From the NCBI GenBank assembly GCA_947581615.1, contig CANPVD010000108.1, positions 1 to 56,000 on the forward strand: DNA of 56,000 nt, given 5' to 3'. Below the pieces are notes generated by a model, which was not told where the DNA came from, ran no database searches, and saw only the letters and a list, made by a program, of their open reading frames with translations. This document shows, piece after piece, positions 36,378 through 45,283 of this stretch. Made by a program: the position numbers and the translations under genes. How positions within the stretch are numbered: the stretch's first letter is position 1; every line of letters starts with the position of its first letter. The stretch is from Candidatus Humimonas hydrogenitrophica. Its GTDB lineage: Bacteria; Gemmatimonadota; Gemmatimonadetes; Palauibacterales; Palauibacteraceae.

Positions 36378-36406
36378 AGCATAAGCCCCCCACATGTTGC
36401 GGTCAA
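36378..36406 (-). promoter_or_regulatory. Strong sigma70-like promoter for the 63-aa gene
   Basis: Minus strand TTGACC (36406-36401), exactly 17 bases, TATGCT (36383-36378). Predicted start near 36371. Confidence 0.72.
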
Positions 36407-36451
36407 GGCGTCGAGCCGTCCGACCATCCGACGACGACGCGGCCGCCCGCG

Positions 36452-37321
36452 TCACAGCTCGAAGTGCTCGACGAGCCGCTTCTCCGTCTCGCCCTCGATG
36501 TGCGCTTCCACCTGGAGGTACCGCTCGAGGCCCGAGCCTCGCAGCTTCTTGCGGAGGAGCTGGTCCACCTGGAACACGCCGGCCGAGTTGGTCATGTCGA
36601 TTCGCACGCGCACGGGTGTCGCCTCGCCGGGCTCGATGTGCACCGCTTCGATCGCGGCGGCGGACACCGAGTGGATGCTCATGGACCCCGCCTCGAAGGG
36701 GATGCGGGAGCGGCCCTCGGCCATGTCCAGCGCGTCGGCCACCTTGAGGATCCCCGCCTCCAGCGTGCGCGGCTCGCCCCCGGCCCGGTGCGCGATCACC
36801 GCGTGCAGGATCTCCGACCGCAGGATGGTGTCCACGGGCGGGTCGTACACGCCGTCCAGGAGCTCCCGCAGCTTGGGCTGGGCCACGAACAGCGAGTAGG
36901 CCTCGTGACCGTCGCGGTGGATCGAGATGCCGAGGTCGTGGACCAGGGCGGCCAGCACGACGACCACCTCGGCGTCCTTGTCCGTGAGCCCGTAGTCCCC
37001 CACCACGGAGGGCACGACGCCACCGTCCAGCAGGAGCCGCAGGATCCTGAGCGCCGAGTTGGCCACGATCTGAACGTGCACGGGCCCGTGATCGGACATC
37101 CGCAGGCGATCCACGGCGTTGATGTTCGCCGCCAACCACAGGGCGTACAGGTCCGTGTCCTCGTTCACCCGCTCGATGATCGTGGCCAGGGCCGGGTTGT
37201 GCCGGGCGGGCACCGAAATGAGGACGCGGTCTTCCATGCGCTCGAACAGGTCGGGGGTCGCGCGTCGGGCCCCGGCATGCGGCGTCGGGGTGCCGGCCTC
37301 CACCTCCTCCTCGATCATCAC
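36452..37321 (-). CDS. HD-domain phosphohydrolase
   Basis: The 289-aa soluble protein has HD-superfamily metal motifs: RMSDHGPVHVQIV (His), LAALVHDLGISIHRDGHE (His-Asp pair and His), and KVADALDMAEGR (distal Asp). The nucleotide or cyclic-nucleotide substrate is unknown. A C-terminal ligand-binding-like beta region follows (HIEPGEATPVRVRIDMTN). GGAGGGA precedes the ATG-ATG start. Located 80 bases after the aminotransferase gene on the same strand. Confidence 0.85.
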   Translation of the reverse strand: MMIEEEVEAGTPTPHAGARRATPDLFERMEDRVLISVPARHNPALATIIERVNEDTDLYALWLAANINAVDRLRMSDHGPVHVQIVANSALRILRLLLDGGVVPSVVGDYGLTDKDAEVVVVLAALVHDLGISIHRDGHEAYSLFVAQPKLRELLDGVYDPPVDTILRSEILHAVIAHRAGGEPRTLEAGILKVADALDMAEGRSRIPFEAGSMSIHSVSAAAIEAVHIEPGEATPVRVRIDMTNSAGVFQVDQLLRKKLRGSGLERYLQVEAHIEGETEKRLVEHFEL

Positions 37322-37403
37322 GTCCCTCCCTCCGGGTCATGTCCGGATGTTCGGCTCCGGGGAGCCCGGGCGGCAAGATTCGGGCGAGCCCGGGCCGGCG
37401 GCA

Positions 37404-38591
37404 TCAACCGGCCGCCCCCGTCAGCCGCCGCACCGCCTCCTCGAGCGTGGGCACGGTCTTGCAGAAGGCGAAGCGCACCCGGTCCCGCCCTCCGTCCGGC
37501 TCGCTGAAGAAGCTCGAGCCCGGCACGGGGGCGACGCCGCGCTCGGCCGCCAGCCACCTCGAGAAGGTGTCATCGTCGCGACCATCCAGCGCCGAGAAGT
37601 CCGCCAGGATGTAATACGCCCCGGCGGGCGGCTCGCACCGGAACCCGGCCTCCCGCAGTCCGTGATGGAGCACGCCCCGCCGCTCCCGGTACCCCCCGGC
37701 CAGCTCCCGGTAGTACTCCGGGCCCAGCCCTTCCAGGGCCGTGGCGACCGCGTCCTGCAGCGGGGCGGGAGCGCCCACTGTCAGGAAGTCGTGCACCTTG
37801 CGGATCGCCCCCGTGACTCCGGGCGGAGCCACGATCCAACCCACGCGCCACCCCGTCACGCTGAAGGTCTTGGAGGCCCCCGAGATCGTGATCGTGCATC
37901 CGTCCATCCCCTCCAGCGACGCCATGGGAACGTGCTCGCCTTCGTAGAGGATGTGCTCGTAGATCTCATCGGTGATCGCCCACGCCTCGTGGCGACGGCA
38001 CAGACCGCCAAGGACCTCGAGCTCCTGCCGCGTGAACACCCTTCCGGTCGGATTGTTGGGCGTGTTGAGGATGATCGCGCGGGTGCCATCCGAGAACGCG
38101 CCCTCGATCCGTTCCAGGTCGAGGCCGGGCCCCGGGCCCATGGGGACGAACACGGGCCGGGCTCCGCACAGCACCGCGTCGGGACCGTAGTTCTCGTAGA
38201 AGGGCTCCAGGACGATGACCTCGTCCCCGGGCTCGGCCACCGCCAGGAGGGCCGACGCCATGGCCTCGGTGGCCCCGCAGGTCACCGTCACCTCCCGGTC
38301 CGGGTCCACCGGGGTGCCGTAGTCGCGCTCCCGGGTGGCCGCGATCGCGCGGCGCAGCCGGGGCGCACCCCAGGTGACCGCGTACTGGTTCAGATCCGCG
38401 TGTACGGCCCGGATCGCCGCCTCCTTGAGGATGTCCGGCGCGGGGAAGTCCGGGAAGCCCTGGGCCAGGTTGATCGCCCCGTGCTCGCCCGCCACCCGCG
38501 TCATCTCGCGGATGACCGACTCCGTGAAGCCTCCGGTCCGCCCGGCGACCGGCGGCGCCGACCGCTGGGGGTCGGACGGTGACCCGTTCAC
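37404..38591 (-). CDS. Class I/II PLP-dependent aminotransferase
   Basis: A 395-aa fold-type I aminotransferase resembling kynurenine/methionine aminotransferases: GFTESVIREM, INLAQGFPDFPAP, NTPNNPTGRVF, ITDEIYEHI, the PLP lysine in SGASKTFSVTGWRVGW, and the C-terminal RFAFCKT substrate Arg. GTG 38591 is preferred because GGAAGG lies five bases upstream and the length fits the family; an ATG at 38660 would add 23 residues without a good ribosome binding site. Confidence 0.92.
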   Translation of the reverse strand: MNGSPSDPQRSAPPVAGRTGGFTESVIREMTRVAGEHGAINLAQGFPDFPAPDILKEAAIRAVHADLNQYAVTWGAPRLRRAIAATRERDYGTPVDPDREVTVTCGATEAMASALLAVAEPGDEVIVLEPFYENYGPDAVLCGARPVFVPMGPGPGLDLERIEGAFSDGTRAIILNTPNNPTGRVFTRQELEVLGGLCRRHEAWAITDEIYEHILYEGEHVPMASLEGMDGCTITISGASKTFSVTGWRVGWIVAPPGVTGAIRKVHDFLTVGAPAPLQDAVATALEGLGPEYYRELAGGYRERRGVLHHGLREAGFRCEPPAGAYYILADFSALDGRDDDTFSRWLAAERGVAPVPGSSFFSEPDGGRDRVRFAFCKTVPTLEEAVRRLTGAAG

Positions 38592-38712
38592 GCCGCCCTT
38601 CCCGGCGGGCCGCCAGCCCGGCTCCCGAACCCGGGAATCCGTACCCGGCCGATCCGGCATGATCCGGGAAGAATTCCTCGATCCGGCGTGCGACACCGAT
38701 GGCGTAGCTGGG

Positions 38713-38742
38713 TTCGATCCATGAATCGCCTTGAAATACAAT
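38713..38742 (+). promoter_or_regulatory. Possible promoter for the FeoA-domain gene
   Basis: TTCGAT (38713-38718), 18 bases, TACAAT (38737-38742) in the most AT-rich patch of the neighbourhood. The -10 is good, the -35 weak. The same patch may fire toward the aminotransferase. Confidence 0.38.
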
Positions 38743-38842
38743 GAGTTACAGGATGACAAAGATTTGGAACGACCGTTGCCTTCTGCGACACCGACGCTCG
38801 GAGCGCCCCGCTTTCGAAGCACCCCGCGACACTGGAGGGTCC

Positions 38843-39133
38843 ATGAACGCCTACCGGCTGGCCCACGCTCCCTTCACCCTGGCCGACGCCACGCCGAAGC
38901 AGCGTCTTCGGGTGCGCCGGGTACGGGGTACGCCCGCCTCGCGACGTTGCCGCGAGCTGGGCCTCGTGCCGGGCGCGATCATCACCTGGCTGCGGTTCGA
39001 GGGAGGCAAGATCGTCGTGCGCTTCCCGGAAGGCCACACGACGGCGGTGGAGGTGGGGATCGCACCCCTCATCGAGGTCGACTCCGGTTCGAGCTCGTGG
39101 AATCGTGCGCGCTCCGCAGGTCGATCGCCTTGA
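38843..39133 (+). CDS. FeoA-domain protein
   Basis: A 96-aa protein whose residues 22-80 form the SH3-like FeoA fold (LRVRRVRGTPASRRCRELGL, VPGAIITWLRF, VRFPEGHTTAVEVG). FeoA normally assists the iron transporter FeoB, which is absent nearby; the domain also occurs in metal regulators. GGAGGG lies three bases before the ATG. Its last 65 bases overlap the convergent lipoprotein gene, an arrangement that could allow antisense interference. Confidence 0.8.
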   Translation: MNAYRLAHAPFTLADATPKQRLRVRRVRGTPASRRCRELGLVPGAIITWLRFEGGKIVVRFPEGHTTAVEVGIAPLIEVDSGSSSWNRARSAGRSP

Positions 39134-39686
39134 GCTTGCGGAGCTCGGTCTGGAGCCGCCTGAGGCTGTCCTCCCGCGTCCTGAGGTCGGTCTGTAACCG
39201 CTCGTTGAGCGCCTCGAGCGTCTCGAGGTGCGCCCGCCGCTGATCCAGGTCGTCCTCCACGCGGGCCAGCCGCCGATACAGCGTGTCCACCCGGGCGCTT
39301 AGTCGTGATACCCGCGCGCGCGCCTCGGAAGTGGCCTCCCGCTGCCTTTGCACCTCCCTCAACAGACTGATGAGCCGACTCGCCTCCGTCCGGTAGCCCG
39401 TCTTCGGGTACAGGGTCAGGAGACGCTCCAGCTGCGTGCGCGCCAGGGATGGATCGTACACCGGGCTCCCGGGGAGCGCGTGCATGAGGCCCGCCCGGTA
39501 CAGGGCCCGCTCCTGGTGGTGCAGAGTCGTGTCGGACCGGTACACCCGAACCGCGTCCTCGTAGCGCCCGGCGTCGTAGAGCGAATCGAAGTGGCTGGTC
39601 GCGCACGCCGCGGTCCCGATCATCAGGGCCACGCCGCAGGCCACCATCCACCCGGCCGATCGCCATCGCGTGCGCGGCCGGCTCAT
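39069..39686 (-). CDS. Lipoprotein with coiled coil, QseG/YfhG-like
   Basis: The 205-aa protein has a signal with lipobox-like GTAAC (predicted lipid Cys about 28), a short repeat region (YDAGRYEDAVRVYRSD, tetratricopeptide-like) and a long coiled coil from about residue 95 to 190 with regular Leu/Arg/Glu heptads. The start overlaps the kinase stop by ATGA. In enterobacteria the GlrK/QseE kinase and GlrR/QseF regulator flank the lipoprotein QseG, which binds the kinase; size, export signal and position fit the same role here. Confidence 0.68.
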   Translation of the reverse strand: MSRPRTRWRSAGWMVACGVALMIGTAACATSHFDSLYDAGRYEDAVRVYRSDTTLHHQERALYRAGLMHALPGSPVYDPSLARTQLERLLTLYPKTGYRTEASRLISLLREVQRQREATSEARARVSRLSARVDTLYRRLARVEDDLDQRRAHLETLEALNERLQTDLRTREDSLRRLQTELRKLKAIDLRSAHDSTSSNRSRPR

Positions 39687-41242
39687 GTCGGCCCGCCCGT
39701 GGCCGCGACCGGATGGCCGATCGTGCGGCGAACCCCGAGAGGCAAAAGCACGCAGAATACGCTCCCCCGGGGCTCCCGGTCCTCCACCCAGATGGCCCCG
39801 CGGTGCGCTCCCACGATCTCGCGACACAGGGCGAGGCCGAGTCCCACCCCCGACCCGTCGTGCGAGCGGGCATTGGGGGCCCGGTGGAAGCGCTCGAAGA
39901 CCCTGGACTTCTCCTCCTCCGGGATCCCGGGGCCCTCGTCGCTCACGGTAAGAAGGGCGAGCGCCGAACGCGCCGCCGGGACGCCCTCCCCCTCCTGGTG
40001 CGGTTCGACCGGGGGAGCCCCGGGCGGAGCCTCCTCGACCCGGGTGAGGCGGACCCCGATGCGACTCCCGGCCGGCGCATACTTGACCGCGTTGTCGAGC
40101 AGGTTCTCGATCACCTCCACGATCCGGTCGCCATCGCAGCGGATCGGCATGCCGTCGGCGGGCAGATCCGTGTCGATGCGAATCGAGCGCTCCTCCAGGC
40201 GTACGTCGAAGTCGTCGGTCACGAACCGGATGAGCGAGGCCAGATCCCCGGTACGGAAGTCGTACTCCAGGGCTCCCTCCTCCAGACGCGACAGGTCGAG
40301 GAGGCGGGAGATCATGGCCGACAGCCGCGCTCCGCTGCGCCGGTTGAGCTCGAGGAACCGCACCTGCTTCTCGTTGAGCTCCCCCGGCAGTCGGGCCAGG
40401 AGGAGCTGGGTCGTCTCCTGCATGGAGGCCAGCGGGGTCTTGAGGTCGTGGGAGACCTGGGACAGGAAGCCGCGCTTGGCCCGGTCCAGCTCGCCCAGCC
40501 GGCGCGTCATGACGTTGAAGTCGCCCGCGAGGTCGGCGAATTCGTCCTCCTGGTCCAGGTCCAGCCGGTAGGCGAAGTCGCCCTCGGCGACCGCTCGCGT
40601 CCCCTCCTTGAGCCGCCGCAGGGACTCGGTGATCGAGCGCACGATGAAGCCCGCGAGCAGCACGCTGAGCAGGAGCGCGACTCCCACCGCCGCCCCTGAC
40701 ACGCGCTCCGCGTTCCGCGCCGCCTCGGTGGTGGCCTGTACGCGCTCCTGCATGGCGGCCTGCGAGGCCTCCGTGAGCGCCCGGGTGCGCCGCCGCAGGT
40801 CCCCCAGGCTGGCGTCGAGCCAGCCGAGCACCGCATCCGCCTCGGGAGCGGCGAGGCCGTTGATCATGCCTTCCAGCGTCCGCTCCGGGGGAAACCGATG
40901 CCTCCACAGGGTCGTGAGGCGATCGACCGCCTGTCGCTCCCCTCCCGTCAGCGGAAGAGAGTCCAGTCCGACCAGGGCGTCGCCGTAGTCGGCCCGGGCC
41001 CGCGCGAACGCGGCCGAGTAGCCCGTGTCGCCCGTGACCGCGTACTTGCTGGCGCTCTCCTGCATCTGGTCGAGCCGCTGGAGCTGCTCGGTGGAGCTCA
41101 CGGTGACGCGTGTGACCATGGAGGAGAGTCGACGGCTGGTCCGGACCGACTCGCGCAGCGTGGAGACGTGGTACACCATCACGACCACCAGGAGGCCGAT
41201 CAGGAGGCCGAAGCCCGCGATGAGCTTGGTGGAGACCTTCAT
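39683..41242 (-). CDS. Sensor histidine kinase (GlrK/QseE-like)
   Basis: A 519-aa membrane kinase: TM1 about 7-26, a helical periplasmic sensor to 180, TM2 about 182-202, HAMP, then DHp with phospho-His265 (SQVSHDLKTPLAS) and a full HATPase domain (N box ENLLDNAVKYAP, G1 SDEGPGIPEEE, G2 GSGVGLGLALC). It should phosphorylate the sigma54-type regulator encoded seven bases upstream. The lipoprotein that follows may modulate it. Confidence 0.9.
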   Translation of the reverse strand: MKVSTKLIAGFGLLIGLLVVVMVYHVSTLRESVRTSRRLSSMVTRVTVSSTEQLQRLDQMQESASKYAVTGDTGYSAAFARARADYGDALVGLDSLPLTGGERQAVDRLTTLWRHRFPPERTLEGMINGLAAPEADAVLGWLDASLGDLRRRTRALTEASQAAMQERVQATTEAARNAERVSGAAVGVALLLSVLLAGFIVRSITESLRRLKEGTRAVAEGDFAYRLDLDQEDEFADLAGDFNVMTRRLGELDRAKRGFLSQVSHDLKTPLASMQETTQLLLARLPGELNEKQVRFLELNRRSGARLSAMISRLLDLSRLEEGALEYDFRTGDLASLIRFVTDDFDVRLEERSIRIDTDLPADGMPIRCDGDRIVEVIENLLDNAVKYAPAGSRIGVRLTRVEEAPPGAPPVEPHQEGEGVPAARSALALLTVSDEGPGIPEEEKSRVFERFHRAPNARSHDGSGVGLGLALCREIVGAHRGAIWVEDREPRGSVFCVLLPLGVRRTIGHPVAATGGPT

Positions 41243-41249
41243 GGTCCCT

Positions 41250-42620
41250 TCACTCCGCCCGGTACGCCTTGAGCTTGTTCCGGATCGTCTTCACATCGAG
41301 CTCCAGCTGCCTGGCCGCCTCCGCCTTGTTGTTCCCGACGTGCTCGAGGGTCTTGAGGATGAGCCGCTTCTCGGCCTCCGCCGCCGTCGTGCCCACGGGT
41401 ATGAGGATGCGCGGGCTCCCTTCGTCTCGCGCGTCGCGCAGGTAGGGCGGCAGGTGGGATGGCTCGATCCAGCCCGACCCCGCCACGATCGTGGCCCGCT
41501 CGACCACGTTGCGCAGCTCCCGGACGTTGCCGGGCCACGGGTAGGCGAGCAGCAGCTCACGGGCCGCCGAGCCGAGCCCGCGGACGCCGGTGCCGTGCTT
41601 CTCGTTGAAGCGTCGCACGAAGTGCTGGGCGAGGAGGGGGATGTCCCCGCGCCGGTGCTCCAGGGCCGGGACGTTCACGGTGAACACGTTGAGCCGGTAG
41701 TAGAGGTCCTCGCGCAGCTGACCCCGCTCCACGGCCGCACCCGGATCCCGGTTCGTGGCCGCCATGACCCGCACGTCGAAGCGGATCTCCCGGCTGCCTC
41801 CCAGTCGCCGGGCGGCGCCCTCCTCCAGGATGCGGAGGAGCTTGGGCTGGAGCTCGATCGGCATCTCCGCGATCTCGTCCAGGAACAGGGTCCCGCCATC
41901 GGCTTGCTCGAAGCACCCGGGCCGGGAGCGACTGGCGCCGGTGAAGGCACCCTTCTCGTGGCCGAACAGCTCGCTCTCGATGAGTCCCTCGGGGATGGCG
42001 GCGGCGTTGACCGCCACGAAGGGGCCCTTCGAGCGGGGGCTGAGCTCGTGGATGGTGCGCGCCACCACCTCCTTGCCGGTACCGCTCGGGCCCGTGATCA
42101 GGGCCGACGCGTTGCTGGAGGCCAGCAGCTTGACCAGTCCGAACACCTCGCCCATGCGTTCGCTCTCCCCGATGAGGCCGCCGAGGCCCGCGCCGCCGTC
42201 CAGGCGGGCCTCCAGCTCCCGGATCGTGGAGCGAAGCCGTACCTCGTCGGTGGCGGAGTCGAGGATCGCGCGCAGCTTGGCGTAGTCGAGCGGCTTGGTG
42301 AGGAAGTCCCGAGCGCCGGTCTTCATGGCCTCGACGGCCTGGTCGATACTGCCGTGGGCCGTGATGAGCAGGATGAGCCGGCCATCCTCGTCGGCGCGCA
42401 GCCCCCGGAGCAGGTCGAGACCGGAGCCGTCCGGGAGCACCACGTCGCTGATCACGATGTCCGGGTCACGCTCCGAAACGCGCTGACGAGCCTGGTCGAG
42501 GTCGGCCGCGGTGCCCACATCGAACCCCCAGCTCTCGATGCGCATCGAAAGCACCTCCCGGACGGCGGGCTCATCATCGACGACCAGGACGGAAAGACGG
42601 CTCTCCTGGGGAATGGGCAC
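41250..42620 (-). CDS. NtrC-type sigma54-dependent response regulator (GlrR/QseF-like)
   Basis: A three-domain activator (455-457 aa): receiver with phospho-Asp59 (ISDVVLPDGSG) and DD pocket (VVDDE); AAA+ domain with Walker A GPSGTGKE and the intact sigma54 contact loop GAFTGA; and a Fis-type HTH end (NKAEAARQLELDVKTIRNKL). The usual start would be GTG 42620, but the perfect AAGGAGGT (42628-42621) directly abuts it. ATT at codon 3 (42614) is six bases from that site, so a rare ATT start is likely. Confidence 0.92.
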   Translation of the reverse strand: MPIPQESRLSVLVVDDEPAVREVLSMRIESWGFDVGTAADLDQARQRVSERDPDIVISDVVLPDGSGLDLLRGLRADEDGRLILLITAHGSIDQAVEAMKTGARDFLTKPLDYAKLRAILDSATDEVRLRSTIRELEARLDGGAGLGGLIGESERMGEVFGLVKLLASSNASALITGPSGTGKEVVARTIHELSPRSKGPFVAVNAAAIPEGLIESELFGHEKGAFTGASRSRPGCFEQADGGTLFLDEIAEMPIELQPKLLRILEEGAARRLGGSREIRFDVRVMAATNRDPGAAVERGQLREDLYYRLNVFTVNVPALEHRRGDIPLLAQHFVRRFNEKHGTGVRGLGSAARELLLAYPWPGNVRELRNVVERATIVAGSGWIEPSHLPPYLRDARDEGSPRILIPVGTTAAEAEKRLILKTLEHVGNNKAEAARQLELDVKTIRNKLKAYRAE

Positions 42621-42705
42621 ACCTCCTTCAGCGTCGCTGCGGGCTACTCTCTCGGCCCCGATCTACCCTCGACGGACAGCGTCGTGCCGGGAGTCCGAAG
42701 GCGGC

Positions 42706-44292
42706 CTACCAGGTCGCACCCATGGCCGCGGCCATCGAGACGATCCCGTCGAACAGATCGTCCAAAAGCAGGTTCTCGTTGGGCGAATGCTGGTTGTCAT
42801 CCGCGTTGACGACGGGCAAGTCCAGGAAATCGGCCCCGAGGAGCCGCGGGAAGAGGTAGCCCGGAACGCTGCCGCCCATGGTGGGGATGAGAGCCAGGGG
42901 CGTCTCTCCCGCCCGGCGCAGGGCCGCGACCACGGCCCGTGCGGAGGGTCGGTCCATGTCGGTTCGCACCGCGGGGTAGCCCATGCCGACCGTCACCCGG
43001 GCCAGCCGCGGATGAGCCAGGCGCATGGCGCGGTCGGGCTCCTCCTGGACCACGTGGTAGCCCCGCGAGCGGATCCAGTCCAGGAACCGGCGGAGCTGCT
43101 CGTGCGGGTCGATCCCGTCCACCAACCGGAAGTCGAAGTCGGCGGTGGCCCGGTCGGGGATGATCGTTCGCGCCTGGGCTCCCACCCAACCGCTCGCCAT
43201 CCCGTCCACGTTGAGCGACGGCTCGGTGACGGCCGCCCAGCGACTCCCGGCGTACTCGGGAGCCGGCACCAGGAGAGCGCGCCTCTCGGCCGTGTCAGGG
43301 GGCAGCGCCGCCAGCGCGGCTCGCTCCGCCGCCCCGAGCGGGCGGACGTCGTCGTACCAGCCGGGGATAGTCACGCGACCCGTCGAGTCCTGCATGGACG
43401 CCACGAGGCGCACCAGCCGTTCGGCCGGGTTCGGAGCCCAGTTGCCATAATGGCCACTGTGGAGCGGGGCGACGGGCCCGTACACGGTCACCCGGGCCGA
43501 GGCTATGCCCCGGGCGCCGAAGGTGACGGTCGTCCGGCCGGAGGGATGCCGCGGCCCGTCCACCACGATGGCCAGGTCCGCGCCCAACTCGTCCCGGTGC
43601 TCCTCGAGCGCGCGGGCGAGGTGCGGAGAGCCCGCTTCCTCTTCCCCCTCGAACAGGAAGCGCAGGTGCGCGGCGGGCCCGCGGCCCTGGGCCCGGAGAG
43701 CGTCGAGCGCGGCGAGGAGCCCGACGATGGGCCCGCGGTCGTCGGCCGCGGCCCGCCCGTACAGCCGGGCGCCAGCGGGCACGGAGTCGCCGGGCCCCGG
43801 AAGCGGCAGGCTACGCCAGTTCTCCCCGAGCCGGCCGCTCCGCAGCGTGGGCTGGAAGGGCTTGGAGCCGCTCCACCTGGAGGCATCGACCGGCTGTCCG
43901 TCATAGTGGGCGTAGAACAGGATGGTCCGGGTCGCACCGGGCGCCGGGAGGTCTCCGACCAGCAGCGGCGACCCGCCGGTCTCCACCAGTCGGGTCCGGA
44001 TGCCGCGGTGCTCCATCGCCCGCCGCAGCCAGGTCGCGTTGCGTCGAATGTCGGCGGAGTCGGACGCCACATCCGGAATCGACACGAACGCGGCCAGCTC
44101 GCGCACGATCTCGCCGCGGTGTCCGCTCACCCAACGCCGGACCGCTCCGTAGTCGATCTCGCCCCGGCTCGTCGGCCCGGACGCCGCGCGCGTCCCCTGG
44201 GCCGCGAGTCCGCCGCCGGCCGCGGGAGCGGCCCCGAACCATACCGCGCACGCGAGGAGCAGAGCTCCCCGACCCCGTAGCCCCGCCATCAC
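42706..44292 (-). CDS. Exported M20-family metallopeptidase
   Basis: The 527-528-aa protein carries a signal peptide (GALLLACAVWFGAAPAAGG) and the M20 dizinc site: FYAHYDGQ (His and Asp), AADDRGP (bridging Asp), EGEEEAGS (catalytic Glu and ligand Glu), VVDGPRH (Asp) and QHSPNEN (final His). Such enzymes trim dipeptides or amino acids from peptides; the exported form is common in peptide-scavenging bacteria. Start may be GTG 44292 or ATG 44289. It lies 85 bases upstream of the regulator gene, perhaps in the same transcript. Confidence 0.92.
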   Translation of the reverse strand: MMAGLRGRGALLLACAVWFGAAPAAGGGLAAQGTRAASGPTSRGEIDYGAVRRWVSGHRGEIVRELAAFVSIPDVASDSADIRRNATWLRRAMEHRGIRTRLVETGGSPLLVGDLPAPGATRTILFYAHYDGQPVDASRWSGSKPFQPTLRSGRLGENWRSLPLPGPGDSVPAGARLYGRAAADDRGPIVGLLAALDALRAQGRGPAAHLRFLFEGEEEAGSPHLARALEEHRDELGADLAIVVDGPRHPSGRTTVTFGARGIASARVTVYGPVAPLHSGHYGNWAPNPAERLVRLVASMQDSTGRVTIPGWYDDVRPLGAAERAALAALPPDTAERRALLVPAPEYAGSRWAAVTEPSLNVDGMASGWVGAQARTIIPDRATADFDFRLVDGIDPHEQLRRFLDWIRSRGYHVVQEEPDRAMRLAHPRLARVTVGMGYPAVRTDMDRPSARAVVAALRRAGETPLALIPTMGGSVPGYLFPRLLGADFLDLPVVNADDNQHSPNENLLLDDLFDGIVSMAAAMGATW

Positions 44293-44371
44293 ACCCCCGT
44301 TCGGATCGCCCGGCCGCCGCCCACCGCGCGCGGCCCGTCTCCCCTCATCTGTCCCGGGAGGAGGGCCGGTG

Positions 44372-45283
44372 TCAACGCTCGGGCCGAGGCAGACCGTGCG
44401 CGGGGGTGATCGCGTCGACCCGATAGGAGGGCACCCGATAGACCACCGAGTCGCCCCGCAGGATCGCCCAGAATCCCGAGGGCTCGCGAGCGGAGAAGCT
44501 CAGCGCCACGAGCGTGTCGCTCCCGGCGCCCAGCGCGACGACCGACCGCGTCGGCGCCCCCGGGCGCAGCGTGTCGGGTGCGAAGCCGCCGGCCTGCAGC
44601 TCGGCCAGTCCATCGAGGAGGCCGCGAACGGTCTTCGGCGACGCGGGGTGTCCGTTCGCCGTCCAGGCCGAGTCCGTGCGGGCCAGAGTCATCGTGGTGT
44701 CGCCCCGCGCGACGATGATCGTGCGCACGGCCCCCGTGTCGACCCGGACCACGGTGCGGTCGCGCCACTCCTCGACCGGGCGGGACGCCTGCCGCCGCAG
44801 GCCGCCGGAGAGGATCCACACCTCGTCACTCCCCGGCAGACGGGCGTAAGCGCTCGGATAGTAGGGACCCGCGCGACCGAGGAGCACCCGCACGCTGTCC
44901 CCGGTGCTCCGCCGGAAAGCCACCTCGATCGTGCCCGCGCCCTTCACCCCCAGGTCCGCCTGGTGCGCCGGGTTGCGGGACGCGAGCTCCGTGACGCGGG
45001 CGCTGTCCACGGCAGTCCAGAAGCTCGCCACCGCGTCCGAGTCGGTCGGCCACCCGTCCACCAGCCAGCGGCCTCCCGAGCGCGTGAGCTCCACCGTGTC
45101 CTTCCCGTTCAGGACGCGCACCGACGTCACGCCTCCCTCGTGGAGGCCGCCGAGCCTCGCCTGGAGCGCACTCGACGCCGCCGGTCCCCGGCCCCCCCGG
45201 CGGCCGAGAAGGGCGCTGGCGGCCCAGGCGCCCACCACCACGACCACGCCGACGAGGATGACCCGCAGCGCCTTCTCGCTCAT
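44372..45283 (-). CDS. DUF4340-domain membrane-anchored protein
   Basis: A 303-aa protein with one N-terminal membrane helix (VILVGVVVVVGAWAASALL) and a periplasmic DUF4340 region: VLNGKDTVELTRSGGRWLVDG, ELGV-like stretches and repeated beta units. DUF4340 genes regularly follow Gld-type ABC permeases. It overlaps the GldF-GldG fusion gene by ATGA. Its role is probably to extend the exporter into the periplasm (inference). Confidence 0.82.
   Translation of the reverse strand: MSEKALRVILVGVVVVVGAWAASALLGRRGGRGPAASSALQARLGGLHEGGVTSVRVLNGKDTVELTRSGGRWLVDGWPTDSDAVASFWTAVDSARVTELASRNPAHQADLGVKGAGTIEVAFRRSTGDSVRVLLGRAGPYYPSAYARLPGSDEVWILSGGLRRQASRPVEEWRDRTVVRVDTGAVRTIIVARGDTTMTLARTDSAWTANGHPASPKTVRGLLDGLAELQAGGFAPDTLRPGAPTRSVVALGAGSDTLVALSFSAREPSGFWAILRGDSVVYRVPSYRVDAITPAHGLPRPER

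Noticed and set aside
39069-40907. A 612-codon minus frame reading the lipoprotein with a long upstream extension
   Set aside because: The extension overlaps the sensor kinase in another frame; the lipoprotein signal begins at 39686.
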